In this document: positions 1-11,964 of the stretch, one piece after another
Numbering within the stretch: position 1 is the stretch's first letter
Layout of the letters: each line of letters starts with the position of its first letter
NCBI GenBank assembly: GCA_029844215.1
Contig: CM056730.1
Location: forward strand, 47,876,924 to 47,940,923
DNA: 64,000 nucleotides
Reading direction: 5' to 3'
DNA from: Przewalskia tangutica
Taxonomy: Eukaryota; Streptophyta; Magnoliopsida; Solanales; Solanaceae
Notes under the pieces: model-generated
The model's input: the letters and a program-made list of their open reading frames with translations, nothing else
The model's database searches: none
What the model was told of the DNA's origin: nothing
Program-made: the position numbers and the translations under genes

Positions 1-396
1 ATGCCGCAGGTAGAAGTACATCGGCTGTCGATCCCCGCGTTTAGGATCACATTTCAGCGTATTGGGAAGCTCCGTTCTTTCGGAGGCTTATCTTTCGGTA
101 TGTTACCCTGAGTCTGTAGGTTCTTGTACATTCAGGGGTATGGCGGGGCCCTGTCCCGTCATAGTTGTTGTAAAAATCTTAAGTGCATGCTTGTTGTGGG
201 CAGGGTTGTAAGGATTGTAAACTGTTCAAATGTCTATATTTATATATGTTGAAAGGCAACCGTTTTGGTTGGCCTATTTTCTTTATCTTGATCCATGTCT
301 ATTTGAATGTTTAAGTTTTTATTTCCATTGGTTTTCTCGATGTTGTATCACTAGGGTGCGGGGTAAGGCACGATCACGGGCCGGGCAGTCGTGACA
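1..396 (+). repeat. 3' end of the 5' LTR of a gag-only chromovirus derivative (partial)
   Basis: The first 396 bases match the last part of every other LTR in the window (compare 28610-29008 and 5690-6096) and end GTCGTGACA just before a primer site. The rest of this LTR lies left of the window. The two short inverted repeats that normally close the LTR are damaged here. Confidence 0.85.
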
Positions 397-400
397 AAAG

Positions 401-412
401 TGGTATCGAGCG
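401..412 (+). other. primer binding site, degenerate
   Basis: TGGTATCGAGCG sits four bases after the LTR end, where other copies have TGGTATCAGAGC, the complement of the 3' end of plant initiator-methionine tRNA. The mismatch suggests an inactive copy or a consensus error. Confidence 0.75.
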
Positions 413-593
413 ATTAGTCCTCGGAAAGTGTCTGCACCGTGTCTAGTAGAGTCTTGATTATCGATGTGTTGTGCACCACATCTATAATCGAGAGGCTGCA
501 GACATTTAGGATTAGTTTCCGCTTCTTCTCATTACGAGATCGTGCCTTAGTTTGTGTGATAAGTTGGACCCTCAGCGTGCCGTTTTTACGGTT

Positions 594-1655
594 ATGCCTC
601 GCGCAAGGCAACCCGAGAGAAGGGCAAAGCGTGAGGAGCTGCGAGTAGAAGCGGCGGCAGTCTCTACGAGACCACGAGCACGAGCCTCGATCCGCGATGC
701 AGGCGAGAGAGATGGATTACAAGGAGTGGGCGATTAATGGCGGGGTTGTGGCAGACTTGAGGATAGGTGGGCCGGCGATTTGATAACACCGATGGTTCAC
801 CCTAGTTCGAGATAGTTTGAGGCTACGGGATTTTACGAGATGTAGCCGCCAGAGTTTTATGGGTCGAGGCACGAGGATGATCCGCAGGAGTTCATCAAGC
901 GATTCTGACGGATCATGAGTGATCAAGGCATCGGAGACCGAGTCGGTGGTCCTAGGTTCGCATCGGTTGCGTGATACCGCATGATCGGTTTGATCGTGGG
1001 AGGCTGTCGGGAGAGAACACACTTCCGGCTATATGGGACGAGTTCTCAAAGGCATTTCTTGCACACTTCGCTCGCGGTGAGGAGGGCTCGGGTAAGATTT
1101 TTGGTGTTGCGGCGAGCAGGCGTGCGATTCGGGAGTACAATGTGAGTTCGACTCATTGGTCCCAGACGTCCCGCGTTAGTGGCTAGTATGGAGGATCGAG
1201 TGCACCGATATATTCTGAGGGCTCGATGATTTCCTAGCGAGAGTTGTTCGGGTATAGCTCTTGATCGGACATGGACATTGCCGCATGCGAGCTTATGCAC
1301 TTGGATGTGAGGCGGAGAAATCGACGGAAAGACGAATCGGCGAAGAGGCGAGCAGCAGGTCCTTTGGTGACTTTCGAGGCGGACCGCCTCGGCGAACTAG
1401 TTATGCGCCTCCGCCCGATATAGAGTGGTCCTCCACAATCTTCGAGGCATCAGTATTCGAGGCGGTCAAGCTCGAGTTGGATTTTCGGGAGCGGGGTGTT
1501 AGCGGTGAAGCCACCTACCTCGTTGTGGCGCGTGGTAGACTCCATAGTGGGAGTGTCGTGCTAGTTCGAGTTTGTTTTACATCGTCAGCGGGCCATTTGC
1601 AGAAATCGTCCGGCCGGAGGTAGCAGTGGGGCGGCCATTCTGGGATTTATGGCTG
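594..1655 (+). pseudogene. gag of chromovirus derivative, frame-broken
   Basis: Gag forms the particle that packages retrotransposon RNA. The ATG at 594 starts MPRARQPERRAK, 198 bases after the LTR, at the same place as all other gag copies here. The capsid-like region is visible in another frame near 1020-1150 (AIWDEFSKAFLAHF, then REYNV), followed by traces of the cysteine-rich end near 1500-1620 (RLHSG, CFTSSAGH). No frame stays open across the gene, so it cannot make intact Gag as written. Protease, reverse transcriptase and integrase do not follow; a noncoding spacer does. Identification rests on clear similarity to the better kept gag at 34672-35777. Confidence 0.8.
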
Positions 1656-2487
1656 GTTCATCACCTTCTACAGCTATGCGCCCTGCAGGGCAGGACTGTG
1701 ATTAGAGTAAAGCGGTAGATACAGGTATATCCTTACCCCTCTAAAGACTTGTATGTATTGATGTTATGGTAATGTGTTAAGTGTTATGTTCGGACAGCTT
1801 TGTGCTAAAAAATGTGATTTAGAAACCTGTTTAGTGAAAAGGGTAAGCACAGGGTGAAAATGATGAACCTTAGAATATTACAGTTGAGACCTTAGATGTA
1901 AGGCCGTCCTGAGTACAGGATTTTGCAAGTGATCCTTGTCGGAATGCATTTTATGCCTAGAATGTATTGTGGGAAAATTCCTTGGGTAGTGTAAAATGGA
2001 AGTGGTAGCTTTCATGACCTGTTTAGGTAAGATTGTTCCGGATCGGGGAACAAGAGCTTGATGCGTTAAGTGGGTCTGGTTGGGGCCATGTTGTGGGCCA
2101 ACCCGCTGCCTGTTTCGAGGTGGGGTCAGCTCTGGGTGGTCCCGCCAGGTGGTAGGGTCACGAGGGTGCTAGGCCCAAGATTAGATGACCATCGTATGAG
2201 TTCGTGGATATATTCGACCAGAAGTGGATCGTGAAGGCCGGGAATGGCCTTAAGGGAGATTGAGGCTAGTAAGATGACCATGTTTGGAGGTGGTAACTCC
2301 AAAGTTTTGGGAAGCAAGCGATGGCGAAGTGTGAATGCGATACTAGAAGAGTTCGGTGTTCGAGAAGGACACGGCGAGTAAGGAAGGAAGAGAGCGTGTG
2401 TTATTTCGTGGCGGCGTGGCGTTGGCAACTTGTTAGAAGAACTTCATCGTTATCCGTCTTGAGAAGGAACATTCGACGAATATTTCT
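1656..2487 (+). other. noncoding spacer of gag-only element, replacing pol
   Basis: No reading frame of note. The sequence recurs on the + strand at 11965 and on the - strand at 33868-34671, 39261-40045, 55606-56165 and 61126-61690, always just after gag. Its last 200 bases or so (from about 2280) resemble the stretch that follows the integrase remnant at 60240-60370, so this copy keeps a scrap of the region beyond pol. An exonuclease-like or host gene is not recognisable in it. Confidence 0.75.
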
Positions 2488-2498
2488 AAGGAGGAGAA
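2488..2498 (+). other. polypurine tract
   Basis: AAGGAGGAGAA directly precedes the TG of the LTR. In LTR elements this tract primes plus-strand DNA synthesis. The copy at 12786-12796 is identical. Confidence 0.85.
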
Positions 2499-2898
2499 TG
2501 TTATACCTCGTATTTCCAGTATATGCGTGGGGCGTGCGTGAGAAGTTTGAGCCTTAAAGTAGGCAAAGTGGCGAATTTGTACACAAGTGCCGAAAAGAAT
2601 CGTTTTTCGACGAAACGTTTTACTAGACTTGCGAAGGGAAAATTCCGGCTATGTCATTTCTAATTTTTGCGGATTTTTCCGAGAGACGAAACATTTTGGA
2701 CCAACGGGAGGGTGACATGTGTCACCCTCACATTGGAAGGAAGTGGGCGGTAATGGACGAAATGGGGCCTTGGGAGTTGGTAGGATATTTTGTGCAAGTT
2801 GGTGTGGTAGATGGATAAGGTGCACATGGCTTAATCCTAGCCCTACACTTGCCTAACACTTGGATGGATCTTGGCCATTGGTTGGCCATTGCTTGACC

Positions 2899-2906
2899 TA
2901 TAAATA
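2899..2906 (+). promoter_or_regulatory. LTR TATA box
   Basis: TATAAATA followed by a C-rich run sits at the position conserved in all LTRs of the family (18555, 26157, 47761 and others). In the duplicate copy at about 13191 the same spot reads AATAAATA, so that copy has lost the consensus. Confidence 0.6.
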
Positions 2907-3699
2907 CCCCCCCTAAGTGATGAACTTCTTCATCCTAAAATCATTTCCAAGTCTCAAATACTCCCTCCCCCCTTGTGGTAGTTCGTCCGCCACCACCTCC
3001 CCTTTGAGAGGCCTCACGAGCCTACCCCTAGCCTAGTTGTTTTCGTATAATACCCCTTTTGTGGTATAGAAATACTCTCTAGTATTGTTATAATGCCCAA
3101 ATACCTTGTAGTATTCCCAGGTTACCTCTATCTGAAAAGCAGGAAAATACTATTATACTTCCTTTAGCCACAAAACGAAACCCTAAGGAAAACCTTCATA
3201 GTCGGTTGAAGTGTTAAATAGAAGTTGCGTAGAACTTCTAAGGGTTGTTTGGAGCGGATTGGAGCACTCGGAGTAGGAGTTTAACGTTGCTCAGGAGCGA
3301 CATTAAACTTGGATAATTTTTGGGCTCTTCGAGGTAAATACTACTGTCCTTCTAGTGTAATTGGGAATTACATACTGTAGTTGTATAGAAATGAATATAA
3401 GATTCATAGAAGATAATTGAACTGTAATAGAGGGATATTACAGTAAAGACTTGAACTGAAATCACATCAGAAGAATATTAGAGTAGAAGATTAAACTGTA
3501 CTTACATAAGACTGTATTTACAGTAGACTGATAACCTTTATTGGTTGAATGTTCTGCGAGTAGCATGTGCTACATGGAAGGTGGACAAGGCTAGCCGGGT
3601 TATAGCCGTGGAGCGTTTTGCTTATAGTCGATAATCGTCGCGAGGTATGTGATTCTTGCTATACTCTTGAGCATGAAGTATTTTAAAAGAATATATATA

Positions 3700-3940
3700 G
3701 TACGGTAGACGTACGTGTGGCAATGTCTTTTGACTTAAGCCTGAATAATATGTATATATAATATGGTAGACGTACGTGTGCTAACTGAATATAGTTGTAC
3801 GACAATGTCTTTTGACTTAAGCCTGAATAATAAGAACCTTGAAATATTTTAAAAGGAATATATATATAGTACGGTAGACGTACGTGTGTTAACTGAATGT
3901 AGTGTTACGGCAATGTCTTTTGACTTAAGCCTGAATAATA
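3700..3940 (+). repeat. short direct repeats inside the LTR, three copies
   Basis: A cassette starting GGTAGACGTACGTGTG and ending near CTTTTGACTTAAGCC occurs three times with uneven spacing (starts near 3703, 3764 and 3872). It includes the self-complementary word ACGTACGT. Other LTRs in the window have a single copy. Confidence 0.8.
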
Positions 3941-5088
3941 AAGAATCTTGAAGTATTTCAAAAGATTAAGAAACCTGTTTGAAAGAAGAGTAATACTTGG
4001 TTTGAAAACATAAAGAGTTATACTAGCTTTATGGGAAGTTAGGTATAACGTCTTAAGAGAGATAAAAAGAATGGTTTACTGATTTAGAAGTTAAGAGACT
4101 TAATCTTAAAAGATAAGAGACTGGACTTAATATGGATGTTTGTGTGAAACCTCATTCGTGAGTAATGAGTACTTGGTTTTTAAAAGGGGATAATGTTTTA
4201 CTGATTTCGGAAATCAGAATAAGTATCGAACAAACCACTGCAGCGTTAATAAAGGAAATGTAATGAATAAAGAAGTATTATTAAAACCAGTAGAAACCTC
4301 CATCCGCATAGAAGCTAAGATGAGACAAAATGATATTACATTTTCTAGATCATGGCTGCTTTAATAAATGGTTTTAAACAAGAATAAACTGCTCACGCCT
4401 ATGGCATATGTTACTCAATGGTTTTAAAGGAGATTAAGACATCGAACTATGAAACTTTTCTAAAATAAAGAGACTTGAGTAATTGAAATTAGGCAAACTG
4501 GAACTCTAGGGAAAAGAAAGGCATTGTTTTGTCTTAAATTGGTTTAAAACATAAAGTGTTATATGACTTTATGGGAAGTTAGTTATAACGACTTTATGAG
4601 AACAAAGAAGGGTTTTATCATTGGTTTTAATGTGGTAACTTGACTTTAAAAGAGAAGTGTTTTGGTCCAAAAAGAAGGCATGGTATTTCCTTAATTTGGT
4701 TTTAAAAAGGAAAGTATGGAAGTTGTTTTGGTTTACTTAAAAGATGTAAGTCACTCTATTTTTATACTACGGGTATCGGGTGACTTTTATAAAAGGAATG
4801 GACCTCTTAAAAGGAATTTAACGTACGTAGTACTTTAGGGTTAAAACCCGGACTTTGGCATAAAATGAAAGTACCTTGAGTTATGTATAACTTGCCTATG
4901 CTTGTTTCTGTGAAACTTGCCTATGCTTGTTGTGATAGCCTTTGTTGTGCAAGAATTGTGTTTCTATACTATCGCGTCTCTCGATGGAGGGCCGGTTGAC
5001 TTGTTGAGAACTTACTCGGACGTCTGGCGGTGACGGAGAATTCCGCAGTGCGCTCGCATTGATAGTGTTATTTTTGCTAAATCGCTTT

Positions 5089-5284
5089 GGACATCACGAC
5101 CGCGATCGTGGCGCACGGGTATGGTTCCATTTTGATTGCTGTCTAGTTGTTTCCTTTTGGACATACTGACACGATGCGTGGCGCACGGGTATGGTTCCAT
5201 TGGGATTGTTGTCTTGTTGTTTCCTTCTGGACATACTGACACGATGTGTGGCGCACGGGTATGGTTCCATTGGGATTGTTATTC
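5089..5284 (+). repeat. 70-bp LTR minisatellite, about 2.8 units
   Basis: Units start GGACAT at 5089, 5159 and 5229 and contain GGCGCACGGGTATGGTTCC. The first unit differs most from the other two. The duplicate array is at 15401-15594. Confidence 0.85.
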
Positions 5285-6096
5285 CATGGACTAGCTCTCC
5301 ATGAGGTTTTACTGTTCGGCCTTGGTATCTGGTAGTCGGCTTTCGTACTTGCCCCGTGTCAGCTTCGTGGTTTGGTTGTATTGTATTGTTAGTACGGCTT
5401 GATCGGTAGGACTTGGTGTTCAGGTGTACTTCTTGGTGTTATCATATCATAGACTGCCGGCAGTGAGGAAGGTATTCCACGGGCATGATTGATATTGTGG
5501 GCGTGAGACCCATCGTTATATTTGAGTAATGACTCGGAGGGCGTGAGTCCCTGACTTGATATAACTGTTATATGTGTGTACTGTAGTTTGGTTATCATAC
5601 ATGTCTCCTGCTTTATATAGACTATTATGATTTCATTTACAGTATTTTTACAGTTTCACATACTTGGTACCTGTTGTACTGACCTCGCCCGGGCTGCGTT
5701 CATCTGCGCAGTAGAAGTACATCATTTGCCGATCCAGCGTTTAGGGTCACATTTCAGCGTATTGGGAAGCTCCGTTCTTTGGAGGCTTATCTTTCGGTAT
5801 GTTACCACAGTGCAGGGTTCTTGTACATTCGGGGTATGGCGGGGCCTGTCCGTCATAGTTGTTATAAAAATCTTAGAGGTGCAGCCTTTGTTGTGGGCAA
5901 GGTTGTAAGGATTAGAATCGCTCAAATGTCTATATTTATATATGTTGAAAGGCAACCGTTTTGGTTGGCCTATTTTCTTTTATCTTGATCCATGTCTATT
6001 TGAATGTTTAAGTTTTTATTTCCGCTGGTTTTTCTCTGATGTTGTATCACTAGGGTGCCCGGGGTAAGGCACGATCCACGGGCCGGGCAGTCGTGC

Positions 6097-7789
6097 GAGG
6101 GGGAGTCTTTGCGAATTTTCCGTAGAATAAGGAACCTTGTACTTTGAAATGTTCTACGAAGAGATCTAGAAGTTGATAGACGTTTTGTGGCCTTTATAGG
6201 TTGAAGTACTACGAGTAGCGTATTCTACTTGAAGGGTGGAAAAGGCTAGCAGGGTTATAGTACTTTGGAGCGTTTTGCTAATTGTCGATAATCGTCTCGA
6301 GGTATGTGAACCTCTTCCTATCTTTTCTAGCATGATGTTGTGAACTATGTAGTACGGTAGACGTACGTGTGCTAAACGAACTTTGGTTGATTTTAAAAGA
6401 TAAGAGACTGGACTTATATTTTGACTTGGTATGAAATGTGAAGAACTTGAATTGTGTTAAAGTAGTGAAACCTCATTCGTGAGTAATGAGTACTTGGTCT
6501 AGAAAAAGGAATAAGTTATATTAATTTCGGAAATGGGAATAACTATCGAACAAGCCATTGCAGCGTTAATAAAGGAAAATGTAATGACAATTAATTATAT
6601 TAAAACCAGTAGAACCTCCATCTGCATAGAAGCTAAGATAAGACAAAATTGTATTACATTTCCTAGATCATGCATTTCTAATAAGAATTATTATAATCAA
6701 GTTTTGATTTTCTTAAAATTCCAAAGTAAGGAACTTGATTTCTAAAAGAAAAGAGACTTAAGAATTTGAAGTGTTTTGGTTTAAAAGAAAGGCAGGGCTT
6801 TGTCTTAAATTTGTTTAAAACATAAAGTGTTATAATAGCTTTATGGGAAGTTAGTTATAACGACTTTATGAAAACAAAAGAATGGTTTTATTATTGGATT
6901 TAAAATGGTAACTTGATTTTGGGAAAAGAGAAGTAACTTGAGTTTAAAAGTATACTTGACGTTGTTTTAAAAAGTGTTAAGTACTTGATTTAACATAAAC
7001 GTGTTTGGTACTACGGATAATAGTATCAAGTTGTGTTTTCGTAAAAAGAGATCTTTTTGAAAGGATTAACGTATGTAGTACTTTGGGGGTTAAAACCCGG
7101 ATTTGTTGTCATAAAATGGAAGTCTAAGAGTATGTTAATTTACCTATGCTAGTTGTGATAGCCTTGGTGGTATTACTATGTTACCGCGTCTCTCGGTTGG
7201 AGGGCCGGCTGACTTGTTGTGAATTTGTTGGACGTACCGGCAGTGACGGAGGATTCCACGGGTATGCTTCCATTTTGTTTGATCTTGGCCATGCTTATAC
7301 CGATGAGAGATGCCGGGGCATGCGACCAGGATGCGGGTTAGATGCCCGTACGTTTCATTGGATGTACCGGCAGTGACGGAGGATTCCACGGGTATGCTTC
7401 CATTGTTATTATCACATGGACATGTCTACACCGATGAGGGATTCCGGGGGCATGCGGCCATGCAGCGGGTTAAACTCCCGGTATATTATTATTGTCACAT
7501 GGGCATGTCTACACCGATGAGGGAATTCGGGGCATGTGACCATTACTATTATTCCATGGGCTAGCTCCCGTGAAGACTGTCTACACCGATGAGGATTAGG
7601 GGCATGGTATATGCGATCATTATTCCATGGGCTAGCTCCTATGAAGACTGCACTGCGATGAGGATGCCGAGGCACGTTATGGCCATGTTACAGATGAGGA
7701 TTAGGGACATGCGTGCGTATTATATATATATATATATGTGTTGTATATGTGTACGCCGACAGTGAGGTAGGATGCCACTGGCGGGTCAC
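6097..7789 (+). repeat. 5'-truncated LTR of a second subfamily
   Basis: It begins abruptly inside an LTR, a few bases before GAATTTTCCGTAGAATAAGG. It resembles the reverse LTRs at 30887-44449 more than the LTR just upstream. It stops at GTCAC (7785-7789), where the pol-bearing element's LTR begins. The matching copy in unit 2 (16394-18085) continues at 28257 after the inserted element. Confidence 0.85.
7222..7740 (+). repeat. degenerate tandem repeats and AT run in the truncated LTR
   Basis: GGCAGTGACGGAGGATTCC recurs at a 130-base spacing (about 7239 and 7369), and CATGTCTACACCGATGAGG recurs at 7421, 7504 and, broken, at about 7577. A TA dinucleotide run closes the block at about 7719-7737. 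In unit 2 the TA run is longer (about 18008-18036). Confidence 0.75.
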
Positions 7790-8021
7790 TGTCATACCCC
7801 GTGAGGACATACGTACAAGTGTATAAACCCTAATTAGGTTTAGAATGAAATTGTAAACTTTCAACGGAAAAGATTCCGAACCTTGTGAAGGAAATTCTAC
7901 GGTTTTAATATTTTAACCAATTACGGGTTTTTCCGAGAGATGAAATATTTTGGACCAATAGGAGGGCGACATGTGTCACCCTTAGGTGGCATGGTTGGAC
8001 GAAAATGGTGGGCTAGTGGAC
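7790..8021 (+). repeat. left piece of duplicated 5' LTR of the pol-bearing element
   Basis: TGTCATACCCCGTGAGGAC follows GTCAC exactly as at 18086. Like that LTR it lacks about 19 bases near its start that the 3' LTR at 25669 keeps. It is interrupted by a solo LTR after TGGAC (8017-8021) and resumes at 10509. Confidence 0.93.
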
Positions 8022-10503
8022 TGTCACGACCCGTTCCGGGGCCCGTGACTGGTGCCTTACCCGGGCACCCAAGTAGTCATACATCAGAGAAAATCTGCGG
8101 AATATAAAACAAGACATGAAATAATTGCAAATGATACACAGTTTCTGAGAAAAGGGTTGCCTTTCGGCATATATACATAAACCAAGGTTTGCAGTTACAT
8201 CCCAACTGTACAGCATGACTACAGACCTCTAAAGAAATAAACAACTATGGCGGGACAGGCCCCGCCATACCCTGACTGTACAAAACTATCTACAACAGGG
8301 AGATCATACCCAAAAGTAGAGCCTCCGGAGAAGATGGAGCTCCTGACACCAACGCAAGAGATCCTAAGGATGTGGATCTAGCACCTGCTTGCCTCTGCGG
8401 CATGAACGCAGCCCCAAGGAGGTCGATCTGACAATGTACTAAGTATATGAAACTGTAAAGTACTTAAATGAAAACATATCATTTTAAAAATCAGTTTTGC
8501 AAGTATGTATGAAACAACCAAGGTAACCGCACATAGTGCCACATCATAAACAAGAGCAACAATAGGTAAACTGTAACAGGTCTTTTCTAGGCTGCGAATG
8601 ATCGAAGCAGGGCCAATTGCCCGTAGTATCACCATGCAAGCCTAATCCTGGACTCCCGTAGTCCGCATAGGCCACTCATATAGGCCCGCATAGGGTATGT
8701 AACCCCGCATCGAGGGTAGCTACTCCTCGGCATCGTCCTGGACTCGTAGTCCGCATGGCCACATAGACCGCATGAGGTATAACCCCGCATCACTAACCTG
8801 GAACTCCCGTAGCTCCGCATAGGTCCCCTGGACCCGCATGAGGTATTCTCGAATCATGGTCCTGCATCGCCGAGTCTACCGCGTCGGAGCGACAACCCCG
8901 GTAATATGTCAAGAGGTGAGTGATATTATACTAACATAACAGCTTATCGTTAAACAACATAAGCACAACAAGAATACTCTCTTATACAAACGTTACAAGA
9001 CACTAACACACATAGCATCATATCATGTCTACTTATCAAACCATCTTATTATTCTTTTCACAAATCAATATAAGTCTGTTATAAACACATAGGCAAACTG
9101 TTTCTTTTATCATGCTTAAGTGGTTATACCTAACTTCCCATAAAGCTAGTATAACTCTTAAGCTTCTGTTTTAAAAACCAATTTGTTCTCTTCTGTTTAA
9201 AAATGATTCAGTATTCTTTTGAAATGCTTTCAGATCCTTATTATTCAGGCTTAAGTCGCAAGACATTGCCGTAAGTATTATTCAGGCTTAAGTCATAAGA
9301 CATTGCCGTAGTTATTATTCAGTTAACACATGTACGTCTATCGTACTACATATATTTTTAAAATATCATGCTTAAGGAAGAATCACATACCTTCTCGAAA
9401 TCCACCGCCAAGTTGAATATGTCGCGCAGAGAATCGACTATAATAGTCGGACATCTATCAAAGTGTAGACTACTCGAAGGTCATTCTAAACAGAGGTTCA
9501 CAATTCTATGGAAAGTCGGGCACTTCCCTACCGGTGAGCTATATAAGTCTCATCGTGAAAACGATCCTATGTAAGTCTGATTTGATTATTCTTCTTTTAA
9601 ACCCTTCTACTGTGATATGATTCAATTCTATTCTGCAATATTCTTCTAAGTATTTAATACTTATTCTTATACTACTACGATGTATTCTCTAATTCAAAAG
9701 AGGGTTAGGATTATTTACCTCGGTAAGCCCAATAATATCCTAGATAAAAGTCGCGCCTGAGCAAGGTTTAGCTCCTAGGTTGAACGCTCCGGTAGCTCCA
9801 AGAAACCTTAGAAGTTCTTCACAACTTCTACTAAGGACTAAGGGATTTGGGCTAGGGTATTTTGGGCATTATAACAATACTAGAAGGCAACTTTTCTACC
9901 AAGGGAGGGGGGGTAGATTTCGGCTAGGCTAGGGGGAGGGGTTGCCTCGGCCAAGCTCACTCAAGGGGGGGGGGGGTGTTGGACGAAAAAGGCTACAAGG
10001 GAGAGGAGAGGATTTTCAAGACTTGGAAAGGAATTTGTGGATGAAGAACTCTTCATCTTAAGGGGGTATTTATAGGTCAAGACATGGCCAACCAATGGCC
10101 AAGATGATGCCAAGTGCAAGGCAAGTGTAGGGTGAAGATTTAGGCAAGTGTCCATTCTATCTACTACACACAAATATCCTACCAACTCCTTGACTTGTGC
10201 AAAGGCACAAAAAACGTGCCATCCTAGTCCAATTCGTCCAATGGACGATTTCAAGTCCATCAATTGGAGGGTGACAAGTGTCGCCCTCCCGTTGGTCCAA
10301 AATGTTTCGTCTCTCGGAAAAATCCGCAAAAATTAGAAATGGCATAGCCGGAATTTTCCCTACGGAAGCTGTGGAAACGTTTCGTCGGAAAACGATTCTT
10401 TTAGTGGGTTGTGCCCAATAATTTTCGTCCATGCCTAACTTTTAAGGCTAAACTTTTGTACGTATTCCCTTACGTACATACTCCGGAAATACGGGGTATA
10501 ACA
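8022..10503 (-). mobile_element. reverse-strand solo LTR with TGGAC target duplication
   Basis: It runs from TGTCACGACCC to GGGGTATAACA, the reversed ends of the family LTR, with no internal region. TGGAC occurs on both sides (8017-8021, 10504-10508) and once in the uninterrupted LTR at 18310, which proves the insertion. A solo LTR is the usual product of recombination between the two LTRs of one element. It is absent from the second duplication unit, so it came after the duplication. Confidence 0.95.
10067..10074 (-). promoter_or_regulatory. TATA box of the solo LTR
   Basis: TATTTATA on the + strand reads TATAAATA on the LTR's own strand and is followed there by a C run, as in the other copies. 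Confidence 0.55.
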
Positions 10504-10508
10504 TGGAC

Positions 10509-11964
10509 AAGTCAAATAGTCAAGTCTTGCAAGATATTTTCTTTGGGTTAGTGGGAGTAGGTATTGGACGGTTTTTGTGAGCCATGTGGATGGCCACATG
10601 GCTCATTGTTCTGGTGGACATATGTTCCAATGTTGTGGTGGACATATGTCCCAATATTGTGGTGGACACTTGGTGGAAGACTCCACTCACACAAGCTATC
10701 TAATCTACACCCTCCATTTGCTTTAATCTTGGCCATTGAAGGTTCTATAAATACCCCCCTCTACTGCAAGACTTCTTCATCCATTAAACAATTTCCAAGT
10801 CTCAAAATCCCTCCCCCCTTTGTAGAGTTCTCGTCCAAAGTCATCCCTCCCCCTTTGAGTAGTTCTCGTCCAAAAGCTCCTCCCCCTTTCTAGTTGCCTA
10901 CGTCAGAAACACCCCCCCCCCCCCCCTTGGTAGAAAAGTTGTCTTCTAGTATTATTACTATTCCCAAATACCTTAGCCTAAATCCCTTGTAATTTTCCTA
11001 AGTTACCTCTATACTAAAAGCCCGCAAATACTACTTTATATCCTTTAGTCACAAAACGAAACCCTAAGGAAAATCTTCATAGTTGGTTGAAGTATTAAGT
11101 AGAAGTTGTTTGGAGACTTCTAAGGGTTTCTTGGAGCTATCGGAGCGTGCAAATTAGGAGCTAAACGTTGCTTAGGATCGACATTTAATCTTGGATAATT
11201 TTGGGCTTACCGAGGTAAATATCTTTGTCCTTCTATTGTAATTAGAGATTACATATTGTAGTAGTTCAGAATTAAGTATAAGATATATAGAAGGAGGGTA
11301 TAAAAGAAGAGAATTGAACTGTACTTACATAGGACTGTATTTACAGTAGACTTGTGTAGTTTGACGGGTAGGGAAATGCTGCCCAATTTTTCGTAGAATA
11401 AAGGACCTTCTGCTTAGAATATTCTACAGAGTAGTCTAGACGTTGATAGACGTATTTGACTATTATAGGTTGATACTCTGCGCGCGACATATTCGACTTG
11501 GCAGGTGGATTTCGCCGAGGAGGTATGTGATTCTTCCTATCCTCTTGAGCATGATATTTTTAAAATATATATATAGCACGGTAGACGTACGTGTGTTAAC
11601 TAAAATTGGTTTTACTCTGATGTCTTTTGACTTGAGTTTTAAATGATAAGAATCTTGGAAATATTTCAAAAGAGTTATGAATCATTTTTTAAAGAAGAGT
11701 AATACTTGGTTTTAAAAAGCTTAAGAGTTATACTAGCTTTATGGGAAGTTAGGTATAACGACGTAAGAAAGATAAAAGGAACGGTTTACTTATTTGTTTA
11801 TAAAAGTCTTGTATTGATTTCTGAAAAGTGTAGTAAGATGGTTTGATAAGTAAACATGTTATGATGCTACGTGTGTTAGTGTCTTGTGATGTTTGTGTAA
11901 GGGGGTTATTCTTGTTGTGCTTACGTTGTTAAATGATAAGCCTGTTGTACTGCTATTATATCAC
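10509..11964 (+). repeat. right piece of duplicated 5' LTR, ends at the duplication junction
   Basis: It matches 18316-19767 closely, includes a TATA box at 10746-10753 and a 15-base C run at about 10912. It stops at ATCAC, where spacer sequence begins. The last 885 bases or so of the LTR are missing because the duplication breakpoint lies inside it. Confidence 0.92.

Larger units (their letters stand above)
2499..6096 (+). repeat. 3' LTR of the gag-only element (about 3.6 kb)
   Basis: It starts TGTTATAC after the polypurine tract and ends at the damaged terminus near GCAGTCGTG. It holds a TATA box, a three-copy repeat (3700-3940) and a 70-bp minisatellite (5089-5284). The duplicate at 12797-16393 is nearly the same length (3597 versus 3598). 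The target duplication cannot be defined because the right side runs into a truncated LTR. Confidence 0.85.
1665..11964 (+). repeat. tandem duplication, unit 1 (with later solo-LTR insertion)
   Basis: From 1665 the sequence is repeated from 11965 with an offset of 10300 bases up to the solo LTR. It covers spacer, LTR, truncated LTR and the first part of the pol-bearing element's LTR. Without the 2487 bases added by the solo LTR and its target duplication, the unit is about 7.8 kb. The junction at 11960-11964 (ATCAC) is shared by both parent sites (1660-1664 and 19763-19767), so five bases of microhomology mark the breakpoint. Confidence 0.9.

Noticed and set aside
10564..10893. Small frame MDGFCEPCGWPHGSL, repeated at 18373 and 25975
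   Set aside because: It lies in LTR U3 just upstream of and across the TATA box. The copies agree only because the LTRs agree, and the frame length varies (109 versus 66 codons).
11443..11646. Identical 67-codon frame at 11443, 19246 and 26852, with an antisense 68-codon frame
   Set aside because: It is inside three copies of the same LTR, and identity follows from duplication and LTR pairing. It is absent as a frame from the other LTRs.
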